Shown here piece by piece: positions 63,317 to 64,000 of a stretch of 64,000 nt of DNA. Made by a program: the position numbers and the translations under genes. The notes below the pieces were generated by a model, which was given only the letters and a program-made list of their open reading frames with translations, was not told where the DNA came from and did no database searches. Location: positions 1,364,001-1,428,000 of the forward strand of contig MLAX01000001.1 in the NCBI GenBank assembly GCA_001890945.1, given 5' to 3'. How positions within the stretch are numbered: the first letter of the stretch is position 1; each line of letters begins with the position of its first letter. This DNA is from Alphaproteobacteria bacterium AO1-B. GTDB taxonomy: Bacteria; Pseudomonadota; Alphaproteobacteria; Rhizobiales; Stappiaceae.

Positions 63317-64000
63317 CTATTTCGCTGTTGTTTTCAAAGCGTTGATCCAATTTCGGAAAAACACTTTCTCTAGGGTCTGTTTGGAAAACCCGCGTGCATC
63401 CAGAACTTCGGCCAGACGCGGCAGTCCGGTGACGTCGCTGAGGTCTCTCGGCGGGGCGCAGCCGTCAAAATCCGACCCCAAGGCAACGCCGTCTTCGCCG
63501 AGCCGGTCCACGAGATAGGCGGCATGATCGGCCACAACATCAAGTGGCGTGTCCTGGTTGAAGTTGCCGTCAGGACGTAGAAATCCGACGAAAAAGTTGA
63601 TGCCGACGAGACCGCCACTTTCCTTGATGGCGTCCAGCTGCTTGTCCGTAAGGTTCCGGCTGTTGGCACAGATGGCGTGGACATTCGAGTGACTGGCGAT
63701 GATCGGCTTGTCTGTAATGCGTGCGACATCCCAAAAGCCCTTCTCATTCAGATGCGACACATCCACCAGAATACCCATCTGGTTGCAGGCGCGCACCAGA
63801 TCGCGGCCGGAGCCGGTCAGGCCCGGCCCGATATCCGGGTTGTGGGGGTGCGCCATCGGCACGCCATAGCCGAAGGCGTTTTCCCGGCTCCAGACAAGGC
63901 CAAGTGAGCGGAGCCCGCGCTTGTAGAAAGCCTCAAGCTCATAGAAATTGGTGTCGATGGCCTCTGCGCCTTCAATATGAAGGCTGATGGCCAGCTGGTC
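63317..64000 (-). CDS. membrane dipeptidase (peptidase M19), 5' end cut by window edge
   Basis: The last 227 residues of a zinc dipeptidase of the renal-dipeptidase family. The frame runs open from the window edge. Visible are a HIEGAEAI segment with a metal-bridging Glu, the GLRSLGLVWSRENAFGYG loop, VDVSHLNEKGFWDV and IASHSNVHAIC (metal His residues), and LGSDFDGCAPP (Asp). It hydrolyses dipeptides, including those with D-residues, at a binuclear zinc centre. Encoded near the oligopeptide importer, it probably completes peptide breakdown. The upstream part lies outside the window. Confidence 0.92.
   Translation of the reverse strand, partial: DQLAISLHIEGAEAIDTNFYELEAFYKRGLRSLGLVWSRENAFGYGVPMAHPHNPDIGPGLTGSGRDLVRACNQMGILVDVSHLNEKGFWDVARITDKPIIASHSNVHAICANSRNLTDKQLDAIKESGGLVGINFFVGFLRPDGNFNQDTPLDVVADHAAYLVDRLGEDGVALGSDFDGCAPPRDLSDVTGLPRLAEVLDARGFSKQTLEKVFFRNWINALKTTAK

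Overview
The window reads as one stretch of chromosome from a marine-type alphaproteobacterium. A Roseibium/Labrenzia-like member of the Stappiaceae is my best guess. This is inferred from gene content (DUF2585, BA14K-type and DUF3141 proteins, an OxyR/KatG divergon, MinCDE, several solute-binding transporters) and from evenly GC-rich coding sequence; no rRNA or marker gene fixes the taxon. I see no rRNA, tRNA, CRISPR array, insertion sequence, phage gene or origin. Genes are densely packed in short operons on both strands, mostly core or housekeeping, with a regulator beside many of them.

Layout. 1-3.6 kb: end of a DMT exporter, a small HTH protein with a palindrome upstream, the minC-minD-minE division-site operon and a CDGSH Fe-S protein. 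3.7-6.3 kb: two membrane proteins, then an HxlR regulator divergent from an EamA exporter across a double inverted repeat. 6.3-11 kb: CHASE4-GGDEF diguanylate cyclase, CadD-like transporter, chemoreceptor. 11-15.7 kb: GNAT, release factor 3 (prfC), a DUF2585 protein, and an HxlR regulator divergent from an old yellow enzyme. 15.8-20.5 kb: two di-haem cytochromes c, a Rieske oxygenase and a TetR regulator with a tandem operator. 20.5-25.7 kb: a three-gene ABC-2 efflux operon, an orphan ParA ATPase and a secreted alpha/beta hydrolase. 25.7-28.5 kb: a PAS-GGDEF-EAL protein. 28.6-31.2 kb: LysR, a 48-residue membrane peptide and two methyltransferases. 31.3-35.9 kb: a serine beta-lactamase-fold hydrolase, oxyR and katG. 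36-39.5 kb: fabI and a DUF3141 protein. 39.5-44 kb: GNAT/XRE-cupin pair, rhodanese, a FabF-type ketosynthase with a MarR regulator, and an HdeD-like protein. 44-49.2 kb: a 2-oxoglutarate dioxygenase, the rRNA modifiers RsuA and RsmC, and a DUF2157/GDYXXLXY membrane pair. 49.5-52.2 kb: an NMT1-type ABC importer. 52.5-56.1 kb: Uup ABC-F, a BA14K-like protein and a solute-binding protein. 56.5-64 kb: an oligopeptide importer, a GntR regulator and a truncated M19 dipeptidase, which together suggest peptide uptake and hydrolysis.

The most informative non-coding signals are regulator-operator pairs that can be read directly: HxlR (5326-5363), TetR (18871-18906) and MarR (42788-42799 and 43280-43293). 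There is also a composite palindromic repeat family in three intergenic regions (about 13.3, 45.4 and 52.4 kb) and many clear intrinsic terminators. No single locus is an obvious new defence or mobile system. The best candidates for undescribed biology are the fabI-DUF3141 pair with its basic, histone-like tail and the LysR/small-peptide/double-methyltransferase cluster.
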